Of a DNA stretch of 64,000 nucleotides, positions 25,773-35,382 are shown piece after piece. Origin of the DNA: Peribacillus sp. ACCC06369 (GTDB lineage Bacteria; Bacillota; Bacilli; Bacillales; DSM-1321); the NCBI RefSeq assembly GCF_030348945.1, contig NZ_JAUCEN010000002.1:2170001-2234000 (forward strand), read 5' to 3'. The notes below the pieces were generated by a model that did no database searches, had not been told where the DNA came from, and was given only the letters and a program-made list of their open reading frames with translations. Made by a program: the position numbers and the translations under genes. Position 1 is the stretch's first letter. Every line of letters starts with the position of its first letter.

Positions 25773-27239
25773 ATGGATGTAATAATTATTATTATTTCAC
25801 TAGGATTACTTATGTTTCTAGCATATCGAGGATTTTCTGTTATACTTTTTGCACCATTGTGCGCTTTGTTTGCTGTATTTTTAACGGATCCTGGACATGT
25901 TTTACCTTTCTTCTCTAATATATTTATGGTTAAGTTAGTTGAATTTGTTAAATTATATTTCCCGGTTTTTCTACTAGGTGCTATTTTTGGGAAATTGGTT
26001 GAAATAAGCGGTGTTGCAAAGAGCATAGCTAAAATTATTGTCCGTTTTATCGGGGCTAAACAAGCCATTCTAGCCATTGTGATAATGGGCGCAATCCTGA
26101 CTTATAGCGGAGTTAGTTTGTTTGTTGCAGTGTTTGCCATCTATCCATTTGCTGCTCAGCTGTTTCGCGAAGCTAATATTCCAAAGCGTTTAATTCCTGC
26201 GACAATTGCAGTTAGTGCTTTTACCTTTTCCATGGATTCACTTCCAGGGTCTCCGCAAATTCAGAATGTCATTCCAACGGGGTTCTTTAAAACTGACATC
26301 TATGCTGCACCGACATTAGGAATTATTGGGGCAATATTTATCATTTCCTTGAGCCTTTTATACTTAAATCATTGTCGACATAAGGCAGCTAGAAATGGTG
26401 AAGGGTATTTTGGAATGGGGGATAAAGCTATTGATAAGGAAGCTGCTGAAGCAGAAATGGCAGCTAGTTCTGCTATATCGCTGGAAACGACTAATAAGTT
26501 GGGAATGGATTCTGAAAAAGCTATAAGTAGAAAAGACTGGCTTGCTTTTATTCCGTTGGTGTTAGTTGGAGTGATGAATAAGTTTTTTACTGAGTCTTTT
26601 CCTCTTTGGTATGCCAAAGGATTTGATTTTTCTACAATTGGGTTAAAAGATTATGGAAATGTTGATATGTCTAAAGTTATTGGTGTTTGGTCTGTAGAGA
26701 TGGCTCTTATTCTCGGAATAATAGCAACCGTCTTATTAAACTTAAAAGCTGTCAAATTAAATTTCAATTCGAGTATTAATATAGGGATTAATGGGGCATT
26801 GCTTGCAACCATGAATACGGCAACCGAATATGGTTTTGGGGGTGTGATTGCTGCTTTACCCGGCTTTACTGTGATACAAGATTATCTTACTGGAATGTTT
26901 TCGAATCCTTTAATTAATGGGGCGATCATGACAAATGTTTTGTGCGGCATTACTGGTTCAGGATCTGGCGGGATGAGCATTACGTTGAGCCTAATGGCGG
27001 ATACGTATATACAAACAGCTGCTCATTTTGACATTCCGTTGGAAGTTTTACATCGTGTCATTGCTATGTCAGCAGGTGGGTTTGATACTTTGCCACATAA
27101 CGGAGCTATAATTACTCTTCTAGCTGTTACTGGACTCACACATCGCCAGGCATATAAAGACATTTTTGTTATTACCATTATAAAGACACTTGCTGTATTC
27201 TTTGTAATTGGTATATTCAGCTTGTTTGCCATCGTTTAA
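25773..27239 (+). CDS. GntP-family carboxylate permease
   Basis: 488 residues from the ATG at 25773, preceded by AAGGGGGAAA; an in-frame start at 25686 would add a non-membrane leader without a ribosome site. It is almost entirely hydrophobic, with family-like elements GVSLFVAVFAIYPFA, SPQIQNVIPTGFF, and a C-terminal GSGSGGMSITLSLMAD. The GntP family includes gluconate carriers and YxjC-type permeases found next to ketone-body and hydroxybutyrate genes. Here it probably imports the acid used by the flanking CoA enzymes. A hydrophilic loop lies near residues 210-250. Confidence 0.82.
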   Translation: MDVIIIIISLGLLMFLAYRGFSVILFAPLCALFAVFLTDPGHVLPFFSNIFMVKLVEFVKLYFPVFLLGAIFGKLVEISGVAKSIAKIIVRFIGAKQAILAIVIMGAILTYSGVSLFVAVFAIYPFAAQLFREANIPKRLIPATIAVSAFTFSMDSLPGSPQIQNVIPTGFFKTDIYAAPTLGIIGAIFIISLSLLYLNHCRHKAARNGEGYFGMGDKAIDKEAAEAEMAASSAISLETTNKLGMDSEKAISRKDWLAFIPLVLVGVMNKFFTESFPLWYAKGFDFSTIGLKDYGNVDMSKVIGVWSVEMALILGIIATVLLNLKAVKLNFNSSINIGINGALLATMNTATEYGFGGVIAALPGFTVIQDYLTGMFSNPLINGAIMTNVLCGITGSGSGGMSITLSLMADTYIQTAAHFDIPLEVLHRVIAMSAGGFDTLPHNGAIITLLAVTGLTHRQAYKDIFVITIIKTLAVFFVIGIFSLFAIV

Positions 27240-27434
27240 ATATTTGCCGGTGAGCATTGGAAAATATATTTCATTTACTAGCTTTAAACGCTATTCACAT
27301 CGAATAGTACGTCTTTGAAAAACATTTTTTATAGTGTTGATTTTAAAAACTATCACTAAATTATATAGTATATAGTATTTAATATCTGAATTTTCCGCCA
27401 ACTAATTCAAGCCCAAATAAAGGAGATTGGAATA

Positions 27435-27878
27435 ATGTTTAATAAATATTTCCATCAATATGAAATCGGAGAAACATGGGTGTCGAAAGGACGTACTATA
27501 ACCGAAGCAGATCTAGTAATGTTTTCTGCATTTAGCGGTGACTGGTTTCCCCTCCATACTGATAAGGAGTATGCAGCAAATACACAATTTAAGCAAAGGA
27601 TAGCCCACGGAATGCTTATACTTTCGGCTGCAACCGGCTTATTTCAATTTGAACCAGGAATCGTCGTTGCATTTTATGGTTTGGAGAAAGTTCGATTTAC
27701 AAACCCTACCTTTATTGGGGACACGATACATGTAGAATTAAAGGTGATTGACCTTTTTGAAAAGGGCTATCAAGGTGTTGTAACAGTCATCCAAGAAATA
27801 AAAAAACAAAACGGAGAAACTGTAGCCATCGCCAATATGAAAATAATGGTCAATTCTGATGCCGAAGTAAAAATATAA
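27435..27878 (+). CDS. MaoC-family (hot-dog fold) dehydratase
   Basis: 147 residues. The hydratase-2 motif appears as FSAFSGDWFPLHTD, with the Asp and His that activate water, followed by RIAHGMLILSAATGLF. MaoC enzymes hydrate enoyl-CoA with R stereochemistry, or act on related thioesters. Together with the S-type hydratase nearby it suggests two hydration routes in the same pathway. AAAGGAG lies before the ATG. Confidence 0.88.
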   Translation: MFNKYFHQYEIGETWVSKGRTITEADLVMFSAFSGDWFPLHTDKEYAANTQFKQRIAHGMLILSAATGLFQFEPGIVVAFYGLEKVRFTNPTFIGDTIHVELKVIDLFEKGYQGVVTVIQEIKKQNGETVAIANMKIMVNSDAEVKI

Positions 27879-28067
27879 TAATCACTTGATCTATTAGGCG
27901 ACAAACTTAAATATTCGAGCAGGTAAAACGTACTTATGACTACTATCAATATCAAATTAGGCAATTCGAAGTGAAAGGTATTATCCCAAACTTTAGCACA
28001 GAAATTTAAACGGCGGTAGGTGGAAGAAACAAAATAACAAGCTGCGTTTTTTTACTTCATTTTTCAG

Positions 28068-28103
28068 AAGAAGGCAAGCCTGCACACTGGCTTGCCTTCT
28101 TTG
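28068..28103 (+). terminator. Hairpin terminator after the acyl-CoA gene group
   Basis: AAGAAGGCAAGCC / GGCTTGCCTTCTT, a perfect 13-bp stem with an 8-nt loop. The T run is short and part of the stem. Confidence 0.7.
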
Positions 28104-28269
28104 ATGAACTCACGCCTCTTTAGTTTTTTAAGACATCTTTGTCTTGCCTTTATAGGGTGTTGTTTCGATTTTGGCAGAAGAAAATTTCAAGTTCATCTTA
28201 TATAGCAAGATTTTAAATGAAATCCCTAACAATTTTTGTCATAATAAGAAAGTAGGAAGGGGGAACATC

Positions 28270-29193
28270 ATGCTTCGATTATACGGGGCTTTAATCGGCC
28301 TTAGTTTGATATGGGGTTTATCATTTGTTTTTATGAAGTGGATGCTCCCGCCAGCGGGAATTTGGGGCATTGTGTTTCTCCGCTGTTTTGCGGGTGCTGT
28401 TGTTCTGCTTCCCGTGTTATGGTGGAAGCGCAGGGAAATCAACTGGAAATTGCCGTGGAAAGCACTGGTCGTTGTCGGAATCTTCAATTGCGGATTAGCA
28501 TGGGGATTAATACCTTTAAGTGAAACAGAGATTAACAGCAGTACGGCATCGATTCTAAATGCAACCACACCCATCTGGACGGGGATCATCGGATTTATCA
28601 TTTTTTCATACGTTCTAACCGCCCGACAATGGATGGGCATTCTAATTGGTTTTTTCGGAATTCTAGTATTGATGGATTTTCAAATCGGTCAGCTTTTCGG
28701 AAAGGAATTCATCGGGATTGGGACAATGCTGCTAGCGTCCATCTGTTATGGTTTTGCTGGTCATTTTACGAAAAGATTTCTTTCCAGTACCAGCATATTG
28801 GTCATTACGACGTTTACGCTGCTCACGGGTGCCGTTATCGGTTTGATCGGGATGCTAATAACAGAGCCGATTAAGCCAGTGATGTTGATGGAACCGCTGA
28901 CGATTTTCGCCATAGTCGGTCTTGGGTGCTTTGGCTCTGGGCTTGGCCAGCTAATCTATTTTTACATCAATAAAAATGGCAGCCCAGAGTTAGCCGCATC
29001 GGTTACATACCTTATTCCTGCAACAGCTATGGTTTGGGGCTACGTCCTGCTTGGAGAAGCGATAAATCCTAATGTAATTATTGGCCTGCTGATTATTTTC
29101 GCAGGAGTTTATCTTTCTTCTAAGAAGTCAAAAGAAAATGATGGCACAAACTCTTCATCCGGAAAACAAGCGGATTTGCATCACGTAAAATAA
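28270..29193 (+). CDS. EamA/DMT family transporter
   Basis: 307 residues from the ATG at 28270, which has AGGAAGGGGG upstream; a longer in-frame start lacks this. Ten hydrophobic segments in two EamA repeats are evident: SLIWGLSFVFMKWMLPP opens the first and GLGCFGSGLGQLIYFY with PATAMVWGYVLLGE falls in the second. DMT carriers of this type usually export metabolites or amino acids; the substrate is not known. The gene stands alone with its own terminator. Confidence 0.88.
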   Translation: MLRLYGALIGLSLIWGLSFVFMKWMLPPAGIWGIVFLRCFAGAVVLLPVLWWKRREINWKLPWKALVVVGIFNCGLAWGLIPLSETEINSSTASILNATTPIWTGIIGFIIFSYVLTARQWMGILIGFFGILVLMDFQIGQLFGKEFIGIGTMLLASICYGFAGHFTKRFLSSTSILVITTFTLLTGAVIGLIGMLITEPIKPVMLMEPLTIFAIVGLGCFGSGLGQLIYFYINKNGSPELAASVTYLIPATAMVWGYVLLGEAINPNVIIGLLIIFAGVYLSSKKSKENDGTNSSSGKQADLHHVK

Positions 29194-29209
29194 GAAACCA
29201 AAACGAAAT

Positions 29210-29249
29210 AGCCCTCACGTAAAAATTTTGTTTTTTCCTGAGGGCTTTC
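29210..29249 (+). terminator. Terminator after the EamA gene
   Basis: AGCCCTCA / TGAGGGCT enclosing an A/T-rich inner stem (AAAAA / TTTTT), with a short T tail. Confidence 0.55.
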
Positions 29250-29466
29250 GTATTGAATCGCATTAATAGTTTTTTACTTATTCTAATCCAATTTTGCCAA
29301 AGAAGTGATTGATTATCTTTGCCGCATTTATAGCTATAGACATTAACCCTTATACAGAAGTGGATTTGCATTAGAATGGATATTCTTACGTAGAATATTT
29401 AGAATTAATTTCTCCTATTATAGAAAGGGAAATTGACAGTATTTTTTGCCTGAAATTATTTTGGTG

Positions 29467-29556
29467 TTGAGATATATTAATTTGAGATAATATTGTTGAC
29501 AGTAAATTTAATTCATGATAAATTACCTTTAAGTAAAGATAATTTAATTCGAGATA
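29467..29556 (+). promoter_or_regulatory. Promoter with repeated TTYGAGATA half-sites (MhqR-like)
   Basis: TTGACA (29496-29501) and TAAATT (29519-29524), 17 nt apart, form a sigma-A-type promoter. Three copies of a half-site flank it: TTGAGATAT at 29467, TTGAGATAA at 29482 and TTCGAGATA at 29548. The B. subtilis MhqR box, as remembered, is a palindrome with GAGATA arms, and the genes downstream are MhqO/MhqN-like. No full palindrome is present, so the assignment is tentative. Confidence 0.5.
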
Positions 29557-29685
29557 TTAAAAAGTGTAAAACCCTATACAAACTCCTTTAATGAATAGAC
29601 CACTCTGCTTGAAGGAAAAATATAGGGAACTAATGAAAAAGCTAAACAACCATAAGTTGAATCGTTTTAATGGGAGGAATCAAGT

Positions 29686-30663
29686 ATGAATGGATTAAAA
29701 GGTATACACCACGTAACGGCCATAACAAGCAGCGCAGAAAAGAATTATGAATTTTTCACTGATATTTTAGGTATGCGTTTAGTCAAGAAAACAGTTAACC
29801 AAGATGATATCCAAACCTATCACCTGTTTTTTGCAGACGATGTTGGGGGTCCAGGTACTGACATGACTTTCTTCGATTTCCCTGGTATTCCAAAAGGTGT
29901 GCATGGGACCAATGAGATTTCAAAAACATCCTTCCGTGTACCGAATGATGCCGCATTAGAGTATTGGGTTAAGCGTCTCGACCGTTTAGAAGTGGGGAAT
30001 ACAGGAATCCAAGAACAATTTGGTAAAAAGGTCATTTCTTTTGTCGATTTTGATGATCAGCAATATCAATTGATCTCAGATGAAAACAATGAAGGGGTAG
30101 CAGCTGGAATCCCCTGGCAAAAAGGACCGATTCCTCTGGAGTACGCCATTACAGGATTAGGACCAATTTTCATTCGTATCGCCAACTTCGATTACTTTAA
30201 AGAAATGATGGAAAAAGTTCTATTATTCAAAGAAATAGCCGAAGAAGGATCCTTTCATTTATTCGAAGTAGGGGAAGGCGGGAATGGAGCACAAGTAATT
30301 GTCGAGCATAATTCGAGCCTTCCTCAGGCACGGCAAGGTTTTGGGACTGTTCACCATACAGCCTTCCGGGTAGAAGACCGTTCCGTTCTGGAAGAATGGA
30401 TCGAACGAATGGAAAGCTTCCAATTTCAAACGTCTGGTTATGTTGATCGTCACTTTTTTGAGTCGCTTTACGTACGAGTGGCGCCGCAAATTTTATTCGA
30501 ATTTGCCACTGATGGTCCTGGATTTATGGGGGATGAACCATATGAAACCCTTGGGGAAAAGTTATCCTTACCACCGTTCTTAGAACCTAAAAGGGATCAA
30601 ATCGAAAAATTGGTCCGTCCCATTGATACAGTGAGAAGCACAAAGGAATTCATTAAAGAATAA
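29686..30663 (+). CDS. Ring-cleaving dioxygenase, VOC superfamily (MhqO-like)
   Basis: 325 residues made of two glyoxalase/VOC repeats. The first begins GIHHVTAITSSAEKNYEFFT and continues DILGMRLVKKTVNQDD; the second has GFGTVHHTAFRVEDR and a metal-binding Glu in ILFEFATDGPGF. It resembles MhqO and MhqA of B. subtilis, which are induced by methylhydroquinone and catechol and are thought to open the ring of quinol adducts. The nitroreductase gene follows 110 nt downstream, as in the mhqNOP region though in another order. GGGAGGAA precedes the ATG. Confidence 0.88.
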   Translation: MNGLKGIHHVTAITSSAEKNYEFFTDILGMRLVKKTVNQDDIQTYHLFFADDVGGPGTDMTFFDFPGIPKGVHGTNEISKTSFRVPNDAALEYWVKRLDRLEVGNTGIQEQFGKKVISFVDFDDQQYQLISDENNEGVAAGIPWQKGPIPLEYAITGLGPIFIRIANFDYFKEMMEKVLLFKEIAEEGSFHLFEVGEGGNGAQVIVEHNSSLPQARQGFGTVHHTAFRVEDRSVLEEWIERMESFQFQTSGYVDRHFFESLYVRVAPQILFEFATDGPGFMGDEPYETLGEKLSLPPFLEPKRDQIEKLVRPIDTVRSTKEFIKE

Positions 30664-30773
30664 TGGGTAACCTTAAGCGAATGATATATGGGTTTATGCC
30701 CATACTAAAACAGGTAGAAATAAAACATGGAATAATCATTTGAAATAGAAAAAATGCTCTGGAGGAATGAATC

Positions 30774-31373
30774 ATGACAAAAGATTTTTACACGGCCATT
30801 AAAGAGAGACGTTCATATTATGGAATCAATAAAGAGGTCCAAGTATCTGATGAGAAAATAAAAGAAATTGTTGAATTTGCCGTTAAACACACGCCATCGG
30901 CTTTTAATTCCCAATCTTCCCGCCTTATTGTTTTAACAGGCTCAGCACATGATAAATTATGGGATATTACGACGCAAGCGTTAAGGAAAGCGGTCGGTGA
31001 GGGAGATTTCTCTGGCACTCAACAAAAAATGGATTCCTTTAAAGCGGGATATGGAACCATCTTATTCTTTGAAGATGAATCTGTTGTGAAATCACTTCAA
31101 GAACAATTTGCTACTTATGCCGATAACTTCCCAATCTGGTCACAACAAACATCAGGAATGCATCAATTAGTTGTTTGGACTGCCCTTGAAGCAGAAGGAT
31201 TGGGAGCAACTTTACAGCATTATAATCCTCTAATTGATGATGATGTGAAAAAAGAATGGGATGTTCCAAGTAATTGGAAGTTGATTGCGCAAATGCCATT
31301 CGGTAATCCAACAGCTCAACCAGGTGATAAAGAATTCAAACCACTTGAGGATCGTATAAAATATTATAAATAA
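30774..31373 (+). CDS. Nitroreductase family protein (MhqN/YdfN-like)
   Basis: 199 residues. The FMN-binding N-terminus is IKERRSYYGINKE, followed by FAVKHTPSAFNSQSSRLIVL, and the C-terminal block has ALEAEGLGATLQHYNP and MPFGNPTAQPGDKEFKPLED. This is the YdfN branch of oxygen-insensitive nitroreductases, which reduce quinones or nitro compounds with NAD(P)H. With the VOC dioxygenase it forms a quinone-detoxification unit. TGGAGG lies before the ATG; a strong terminator follows. Confidence 0.88.
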   Translation: MTKDFYTAIKERRSYYGINKEVQVSDEKIKEIVEFAVKHTPSAFNSQSSRLIVLTGSAHDKLWDITTQALRKAVGEGDFSGTQQKMDSFKAGYGTILFFEDESVVKSLQEQFATYADNFPIWSQQTSGMHQLVVWTALEAEGLGATLQHYNPLIDDDVKKEWDVPSNWKLIAQMPFGNPTAQPGDKEFKPLEDRIKYYK

Positions 31374-31399
31374 CTAGTAAGAGCAACTTTATTAAAGCC

Positions 31400-31600
31400 A
31401 AGTCTAACGGGCTCTCAGACTGTAGACAAACTCGAAGAAAAGCGAGTTTGTCTACAGTTTTTTTCTTTAAAAAACATTCCCTCGCCGAAAGCGTCTTTGG
31501 TGTCCCGGCTAGCCAGTTATTCGGCAGGAGTGTCGCAAATTTCTTCAACCTAGCGAGAGTTCCATCCCATATAAAACAGTAAAAAATCATGGAGTATAAC
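31400..31600. repeat. Candidate dispersed intergenic repeat
   Basis: The stretch around the terminator (CTCTCAGACTGTAGACAAAC) and the GC-richer segment after it (with GTCCCGGCTAGCCAGTTATT) looks unlike the surrounding AT-rich DNA. It resembles intergenic repeats seen at many places in Bacillus genomes, where spurious short proteins are often called. No second copy was noticed in this window, so this rests on recall. Confidence 0.35.
31420..31464 (+). terminator. Strong terminator after the mhq-like genes
   Basis: CTGTAGACAAACTCG / CGAGTTTGTCTACAG, a perfect 15-bp stem with an 8-nt loop and a T7 tail. It is part of a longer candidate dispersed repeat. Confidence 0.85.
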
Positions 31601-31881
31601 CAAGTTTTGTTTTGAAATTATGGTAATGATCCCCTCGATAAAATCGTGAAAAGGATTCGGGAAGAGACCATCCCGCCCCCTTTTTGTATACAAACCGAGA
31701 GCCAACTCTATTTAGCTCTTTTTTAGTTGAGCTCATTTTGCATATGCTTTTCAGAATTACAAATGTTAATGGATGTAATTTACAGATATTAATGGCTTTG
31801 CGTTGTTATCAGAAAAAATATTTTTACTGCTTTTTTGATAAATGTTCTGAGTGGAAAGTGACTATACCTTATGTAAAAGCT

Positions 31882-33225
31882 TTATAAGTAATAGTTCTGC
31901 TTGTTATTCAATTCTTTATAAATGAGTGCTATTCCTTGATCAAGTTTTTGTATATTTGTATTGGACACGTTTAATTTTAATATTTTTTCCTGGTGAAAGC
32001 CATCTATATAATTTTGCTCTATCGTCTCTACCAGTACTTGTTGATTGTGTAAGTTTTTGATTAGGTGAGCACTATTTAAACGATGAGGTAGTATGATATG
32101 AGCGTTCATACATATGGATGCTGGGCGATGAAAGCCTGAAGTTGAGTGCTTTTCTAGAGCATCATATAGCAAGTTTGCACGCACTAAATAGGACAGGCGC
32201 ACTTTGTTTCTATGGCGTTCAAACATACCGCTTTTTATGTAGATTTCCAGGGCTGCTTGTGAAATCATGGAACTATCGATATCAGCTGTTCTTTTATATA
32301 GTTGGAAGCTGTTCGCTAATGGTTTTGGCAATACGGCAACACCTATACGTAATCCTGGAAACATTATTTTAGAGAAGCTTTTTAAATAAATGACCATGTG
32401 ATGTGTATCCTCGGAAAAAATAGGGTCTACCTTCATATTTTCTTCGAAATCTGCTAAAAAATCATCTTCGACAATATAAACACCATACTTTACAGCAAGT
32501 TTTAGTATCTCTTCCCTGTCCTTTTTAGAGTAAGAAGTCCCTAACGGATTATGAAAACGAGGCATCGTATAAAAGAATTTAATTTCCTGACCACTAAAAA
32601 TCCGTTCTAATTCCTCTAAATCAATACCTTCTGCCGTTCGTTGGATTCCTAGCACGGAAATCTTGTACGCTTTCAATTGCTCCACAAATAAATGATAACT
32701 AGGTTGTTCAACAAGTATATGGGTACGTTCATTTGGAAAGGGGATAAGTGTTAATAAGGAAAGTGCTTGTTGCACACCAGAAGTAATGAAAATCTGTTCT
32801 TCCTTTGCGAAAACCTGATATTGCTCTAATTGCTTTTGTATCACTTTAATTAAAGAGGGTAGTCCTTTTGGAGTGCCATAGATAAACAATTCTTGCTGAT
32901 AGGTATCGATGGCTTTGTTGATGCAATGTTGAAAGTCATGATACGGAAATTGATGCCAAGCGGGAGCGGAGGTAACAAAATCGATTTCCGCAGTTGGTTC
33001 ACTTTTACCATTAAATTCTTTTTGAACGACATAATATCCACTTTTAGGTACCGCATAGATTAAATGCCTCTTTTCCAATTCTTGCAGGGCTTTTATGACT
33101 GTACTTTTACTACAATGATGTTGATCGCTTAGTTGACGAATTGATGGGAGTTTAAATCCTGCTTTGAGCTGTCCATTCTGGATGAGAGATTCAAATTCAT
33201 TAAACAAAGCTACGTATTTTAACAT
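31882..33225 (-). CDS. MocR-type regulator (GntR helix-turn-helix fused to aminotransferase)
   Basis: 447 residues. The N-terminal GntR winged helix is FKLPSIRQLSDQHHCSKSTV with IKALQELEKRHLIYAVPKSG. The rest is a class I aminotransferase fold, with YVVEDDF-like VYIVEDDFLADFEE and the pyridoxal phosphate Lys in YLKSFSKIMFPGLRIGV. MocR proteins use PLP and an amine ligand to control a neighbouring gene. This one is divergent from two EamA exporters, its likely targets. Confidence 0.9.
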   Translation of the reverse strand: MLKYVALFNEFESLIQNGQLKAGFKLPSIRQLSDQHHCSKSTVIKALQELEKRHLIYAVPKSGYYVVQKEFNGKSEPTAEIDFVTSAPAWHQFPYHDFQHCINKAIDTYQQELFIYGTPKGLPSLIKVIQKQLEQYQVFAKEEQIFITSGVQQALSLLTLIPFPNERTHILVEQPSYHLFVEQLKAYKISVLGIQRTAEGIDLEELERIFSGQEIKFFYTMPRFHNPLGTSYSKKDREEILKLAVKYGVYIVEDDFLADFEENMKVDPIFSEDTHHMVIYLKSFSKIMFPGLRIGVAVLPKPLANSFQLYKRTADIDSSMISQAALEIYIKSGMFERHRNKVRLSYLVRANLLYDALEKHSTSGFHRPASICMNAHIILPHRLNSAHLIKNLHNQQVLVETIEQNYIDGFHQEKILKLNVSNTNIQKLDQGIALIYKELNNKQNYYL

Positions 33226-33342
33226 GAATACCTCCTAAAAACTGTACCGTTACAGATGCTTTTTATTTGTATTGTATCGTAGTCGAACTTTTAATACGAT
33301 ACTAACAACCGGCCGGGTGTTGAAAAGGAGGATTTACTCTAT

Positions 33343-34299
33343 ATGCCAGAACATAAAAAAGCCTATTTTGCGGCGATACTATATGCCATTATTATTGGAT
33401 TTTCATTTATCTTTACAAAAATATCATTAATGGAAGCGAGTCCGTTAGACACATTGGCACATCGATTTACGATGGCTTTTTTGATCGCTATAATTTTTAA
33501 GCTGTATAGGAGGACATCAGTGAAAATGAGTGCAAAGGATACTTTGAAAACTCTTCCGTTGGTGTTCCTTTATCCAATTTTATTCTTTACATTCCAAGTG
33601 TTTGGTCTCGTTTATACCTCATCTTCAGAAGCGGGTATCATCCAAGCGACCATACCAATTTTCACGTTATTATCAGCTTCATTATTTTTGAAGGAATACG
33701 CGGGTAAAAGTCAGAAATTTTTTCTTTACTTATCTGTGATGGGGGTTATCTTTATCTTTGTCATGAATGACTTGCAACTTGAGGCTCACAGTTTGAAAGG
33801 AACGATCCTGATCTTATTATCTGCGATTGCTGCGGCTCTTTATAATGTGGTAGCAAGAAGGTTAACAAAGCGATATTCACTATTTACGTTAACTTATGTG
33901 ATGACGTTCTATGGTTTTTTTGCTTTTAATAGTATGGCCATCATCAACCATATCATTAACCAATCTTTTAGTAGCTTTTTTTTACCCTATACAAGTAGTG
34001 CATTTCTCATTTCGATCATATATCTTGGTGCATTATCGTCACTGCTTACTGCTTTTTTATCAAACTATGCATTATCTATATTACCAGCATCTAAGATGAG
34101 CGTTTTCAGTAATTTAGCGACATTGATTACGGTTATGGCAGGGGTGATATTCTTACATGAATCCATACACTATTATCACGTTATTGGTGCAATGATTATT
34201 CTTGTTGGTGTAATCGGCACAAACTATTTTGGTGGAAATCGGTCAAAGCATATCAGTAAGGTTATTGGCGATCCATTAATGAAGAGAGAGGTAAAGTGA
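33343..34299 (+). CDS. EamA/DMT family transporter, first of a tandem pair
   Basis: 318 residues with about ten membrane segments. The first EamA repeat starts YAIIIGFSFIFTKISLME; a second follows GTILILLSAIAAALYNVVAR. The gene is divergent from the MocR regulator and ends one base before the start of a second EamA gene, so they are co-translated. AAAGGAGG lies before the ATG. Export of an amine or amino acid sensed by the MocR protein is a reasonable inference. Confidence 0.88.
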   Translation: MPEHKKAYFAAILYAIIIGFSFIFTKISLMEASPLDTLAHRFTMAFLIAIIFKLYRRTSVKMSAKDTLKTLPLVFLYPILFFTFQVFGLVYTSSSEAGIIQATIPIFTLLSASLFLKEYAGKSQKFFLYLSVMGVIFIFVMNDLQLEAHSLKGTILILLSAIAAALYNVVARRLTKRYSLFTLTYVMTFYGFFAFNSMAIINHIINQSFSSFFLPYTSSAFLISIIYLGALSSLLTAFLSNYALSILPASKMSVFSNLATLITVMAGVIFLHESIHYYHVIGAMIILVGVIGTNYFGGNRSKHISKVIGDPLMKREVK

Positions 34300-35184
34300 A
34301 TGAATAAATATTTGTTATTACTGGTGATTAGTTGTATATGGGGATCTCAATTCTTCTTTATTGCATTAGTTATAGATAATGTTGGGGTTATTACTTTGTC
34401 AGCCATCAAAGCATGTATAGGTGGTATCTGTTTACTCTTCATTGGTTTTTTCTTATCAAAAGAAGAGCGAAGAGTAAATAGGAGTTATTATAAATGGTAT
34501 ATAATCATTGCGGTTTTCGAAGTTGTACTACCATTCGTATTTATTGCGCAAGGTCAGAAAACGGTACCAAGCAGTATCGCATCGATGTTGATTGGAATGG
34601 TTCCTGTCTTTACCATCCTCTTTTTAATAACATTTTACAAAAGAAAAAGCACAATGCCGGAGATTACAAGTATACTATTCGGATTTGCAGGTATTGTCTT
34701 CCTTTCCTGGCCAACACAAGGATTCCATGACCTTTTCACCAGTATTCAAGGTAATATCCTATTGATATTGGCTGCCATGAGTTTTGGATTATCATTGATT
34801 ATCATGGAGAAATTAAATGAGGGATCTTCCGTTATTCATATGAGAAATGTATTATTGATTGCCAGTGCATTTCTCATCCCAATGTCCCTTTTATTTGAGC
34901 AATCTTTCAAATTGGATTTAGAACGATCTCAATCTATCTACTTAGCGATTTTAGGCATTTTCCATGCAGGAGTAGTTTATGCATTATTTAATAGGCTGAT
35001 TCGGCAAGAAGGCGCGTTATTTACGTCATTCAGTAATTATATAGTGCCTGTCATCGGTATGATTTTAGGCTTTTTCTTTTTACATGAAGCGTTGTCTATT
35101 CATCAGATGATTGGGATGGGTATAATTATGATGTCATTGGTTTTTTCAGACAAAAAAATAATAACCAAGTTGATAAGAAAGTAG
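34300..35184 (+). CDS. EamA/DMT family transporter, second of a tandem pair
   Basis: 294 residues. The first repeat starts LVISCIWGSQFFFIALVIDN and the second NILLILAAMSFGLSLIIMEK; it ends in a short basic tail. Its ATG directly follows the stop of the previous gene. The two EamA proteins may act as a heteromer, as in some paired DMT exporters, or have different substrates. A long hairpin lies 200 nt downstream. Confidence 0.88.
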   Translation: MNKYLLLLVISCIWGSQFFFIALVIDNVGVITLSAIKACIGGICLLFIGFFLSKEERRVNRSYYKWYIIIAVFEVVLPFVFIAQGQKTVPSSIASMLIGMVPVFTILFLITFYKRKSTMPEITSILFGFAGIVFLSWPTQGFHDLFTSIQGNILLILAAMSFGLSLIIMEKLNEGSSVIHMRNVLLIASAFLIPMSLLFEQSFKLDLERSQSIYLAILGIFHAGVVYALFNRLIRQEGALFTSFSNYIVPVIGMILGFFFLHEALSIHQMIGMGIIMMSLVFSDKKIITKLIRK

Positions 35185-35382
35185 TATTTTAATATATGTG
35201 CTATTGTCCGTAGTCTTTAATTTACTAATAAACCGCAGATTTTAGAATTTCGAAAAAATACCGCAGTAAAAGTGAGAAAAGAGAAGTGGATTATATTTTA
35301 TCTTTGTAGGATGGAAATTCATTTTTTGAAAGAATATGTGGTTTTTGGTGTTTGATCCGCAAATGATTTATATACTTTTATA

